A stretch of 64,000 nt of DNA from Amaranthus tricolor. Its lineage: Eukaryota > Streptophyta > Magnoliopsida > Caryophyllales > Amaranthaceae. Each line of letters begins with the position of its first letter. Position 1 is the first letter of the stretch. The stretch spans positions 24,243,767 through 24,307,766 of the forward strand of contig NC_080048.1 of NCBI RefSeq assembly GCF_026212465.1. Direction: 5' to 3'. Under the pieces are notes generated by a model. That model searched no databases, was not told where the DNA came from, and saw only the letters and a program-made list of their open reading frames with translations. The position numbers were made by a program, and so were the translations under genes. Of the stretch, positions 62,101-64,000 are shown one piece after another.

Positions 62101-64000
62101 TATGGGTTTTTATGCTTTTTTGGTAATTTCGCGCATAAAGTAGCTCAAACATGGTTTGTTTTGCACAAAACTTGGCACACGACACTATTTAATATATATT
62201 ATTGTGTTGAAGTTATTTGGAAACGAAAATAATAGTCATATGCTAGAAATTACGTGTTAAGTTGCGATTTTATGGGTTTTTTAGCTTTTTTGGTGCTTTC
62301 GTGCATAAAGTGGTTCAAACTTGGTTTGTTTTGCACGAAACTTGGAACACAATGCTATTCTATATATATTAGTGTGTTGAAGAGGTTAGAATTGAAAATC
62401 ATAGTCATATGCTAGAAATTTCGTGTTAACTTGTGATTTTATGGGTTTTTTACGCTTTTTTTGCACTTTCTCGCATAATGTAGCTTAGCTTAAACTAGGT
62501 TTGTTTTGTACATAACTTTGCACACGACACTATTTTGTATATATTATTTTTTTCAAGTGGTTAAAATTTAAAATCATTGTCATACGCTAGAAATTACGTG
62601 TTAAGTGGCGATTTTATGCGTTTTTTAAGGTTTCTTTGCACTTTCGCGTATAACGTAGCTCACACTTGGTTTGTTTTGCACGAAACTTGTCATATAACAC
62701 TATTTGGTGTGTATTATTAGGTTGATGTGGTTAGAATCGTAAATCATAGTCATATGCTAGAAATTTCGTGTTAAGTTGCGATTTTATGGGTTTTTTACGT
62801 TTCTTTTGCACTTTCGCGTACAAAGTAGCTCAAACTTGGTTGAAACTTTATACACGACACTATTTGGCATATATTATTGTGTTGAAGTGGTTAGAATTGA
62901 AAATCGTTGTCATATGCTAGAAATTACGTGTTAAGTTGCGATTTTATGGGTATTTAAACTTTTTTGGCACTTTTGCGCATAATGCAGCTCAAACTTAGTT
63001 TGTTTTGCAAGAAACTTGGCACATAACGCTATTCGATATATATTAGTGTGTTGAAGTGGTTAGAATTGAAAATCATAGTCATATGCAAGAAATTTAGTGT
63101 TAAGATGAGATTTTATGGGTTTTTTATGCTTTTGTTGCACGGTCTCGCTTAAAGTAGCTTAAACTTGGTTCGTTTTGCACGTAACTTTGCACACGACACT
63201 ATTTGGTATATATTACTGTTTTGAAGTTGTTAGAATTTAAACTCATTGTCATACGCTAGAAATTATGTGTTAAGTGGCGATTTTATGGGTTTTTAAGGTA
63301 TCTTTGAACTTTCGCACATAAGGTAGCTCACACTTGGTTTGTTTTGCACGAAACTTGTCATACAACACTATTTGGTATATATTATTGGGTTGAAGTGGTT
63401 AGAATTAAAAATCATATTCATATGCTAGAAATTTCGTGTTAAGTTGCGATTTTATGAGTTTTTTTACGCTTTTTTTACACTTTCGCGCATAAAGTAGCTC
63501 AAACTTAGTTTGTTTTGCACGAAACCTTGCACACAACACTATTTGGTATATATTATTCTGTTGCAGTGTTTATAATTGAAAAACATAGTCATATGCAAGA
63601 AATTACGTGTTAAGTTGCGATTTTATGGGTTTTTAAGCTTTTTTGGTAATTTCGCGCATAAAGTAGCTCAAACATGGTTTGTTTTGCACAAAACTTGGCA
63701 CACGACACTATTTAATATATATTATTGTGTTGAAGTTATTTGGAAACGAAAATCATAGTCATATGCTAGAAATTACGTGTTAAGTTGCGATTTTATGGGT
63801 TTTTAAGCTTTTTTGGTGCTTTCGTGCATAAAGTGGTTAAAACTTGGTTTGTTTTGAACGAAACTTGGAACACAATGCTATTCTATATATATTAGTGTGT
63901 TGAAGAGGTTAGAATTGAAAATCATAGTCATATGCTAGAAATTTCGTGCTAACTTGTGATTTTATGGGTTTTTTTACTCTTTTTTTGCACTTTCTCGCAT
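59200..64000 (+). repeat. Higher-order satellite repeat, 9 monomers (about 1.53 kb)
   Basis: GGTAATTTCGCGCATAAAG with the following CTCAAACATGG occurs at 60593, 62122 and 63645 (spacings 1529, 1523). AGGTATCTTTGAACTT shows the same spacing (about 60243, 61774, 63299). The unit is cut by the window end. Confidence 0.85.

Larger units (their letters stand above)
36695..64000 (+). repeat. Satellite array of about 169-bp monomers, right segment (continues past the window)
   Basis: Same family and orientation as 26061-35452. From about 40 kb on, extra monomer variants appear: one with TTTTTAAGGTTTCTTTGCAC plus CGTAGCTCACACTTGG, another with TTGTTGCACGGTCTCGC, and one with TTTTTTGGTAATTTCGCGC. They recur at regular multi-monomer distances. 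In both segments together there are about 216 monomers. No gene, RNA or other insertion was seen in this 27-kb stretch. Confidence 0.97.

Noticed and set aside
26061..64000. Many 60-103-codon open frames within the satellite, such as MALSRIKYL..., MLEITCYVAI... and minus-strand MSCAKFRAKQ...
   Set aside because: They are translations of the same monomer in different frames. They recur with every copy, shift frame because the monomer is not a multiple of three, and have no start context or conserved domain.
26061..64000. CRISPR array
   Set aside because: The repeats are contiguous 169-bp monomers without unique spacers, in plant nuclear DNA.
26061..64000. CENP-B box-like motif in the satellite
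   Set aside because: I looked for a TTCG...CGGG-type motif in the monomer and did not see a convincing one.
1..64000. tRNA, rRNA or telomere repeats
   Set aside because: No tRNA cloverleaf A/B boxes, rRNA blocks or TTTAGGG runs were recognised on reading through; a dedicated scan was not possible.

Overview
This is a window of plant nuclear DNA. It is AT-rich, has one gene with spliceosomal introns, and is dominated by plant transposons (a Ty1/copia element of SIRE type, CACTA, plant mariner, hAT and Tourist MITEs, a Helitron) and by satellite DNA. The gene and elements fit a eudicot. The species cannot be fixed from the sequence. Short GAGACGG-like and AAAGTGATCAATTA-like repeats remind me of Caryophyllales, but that is only an impression.

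Layout. 1-0.5 kb: decayed RNase H-like fragment ending in poly(A). 1.5-13.6 kb: a nested composite. Two arrays of a 22-bp minisatellite lie in inverted orientation (2.04-2.38 and 12.94-13.30 kb) inside what looks like a fold-back or Mutator-like element. Between them lies a 10.5-kb copia element on the minus strand, with 1.3-kb LTRs, broken gag and pol, and a third broken ORF downstream of pol. 13.6-16.9 kb: intergenic DNA with a small Helitron, two LTR-like fragments and a Tourist-like MITE. 16.9-21.7 kb: the only intact gene, a five-exon aminoacylase-1 (ArgE/DapE/ACY1 metallopeptidase family) with a GC-AG first intron and all expected metal ligands. 22.0-26.06 kb: a chain of damaged transposons (hAT MITE, then mariner cut by a CACTA, then the CACTA cut by satellite).

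26.06-64.0 kb: a satellite array of about 216 head-to-tail monomers of about 169 bp, all in one orientation, running off the window. It is interrupted once, by a 1.24-kb solo LTR of the same copia family as the 2.4-12.9 kb element, with a perfect 5-bp target-site duplication. The array has layered structure: mainly alternating monomer types near its edge; 13-14-mer higher-order units of about 2.2-2.4 kb at 47-56 kb; a 9-mer unit of about 1.53 kb at 59-64 kb; exact 170-bp copies at 45.5 kb; and a segment at 38-42 kb that reappears about 19 kb further on. The monomer length, higher-order structure and retroelement insertion resemble a plant centromeric or pericentromeric array. The window appears to capture the euchromatin-to-satellite border. 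Whether this is a functional centromere cannot be told from sequence.

No rRNA, tRNA, CRISPR or telomere repeats were seen.
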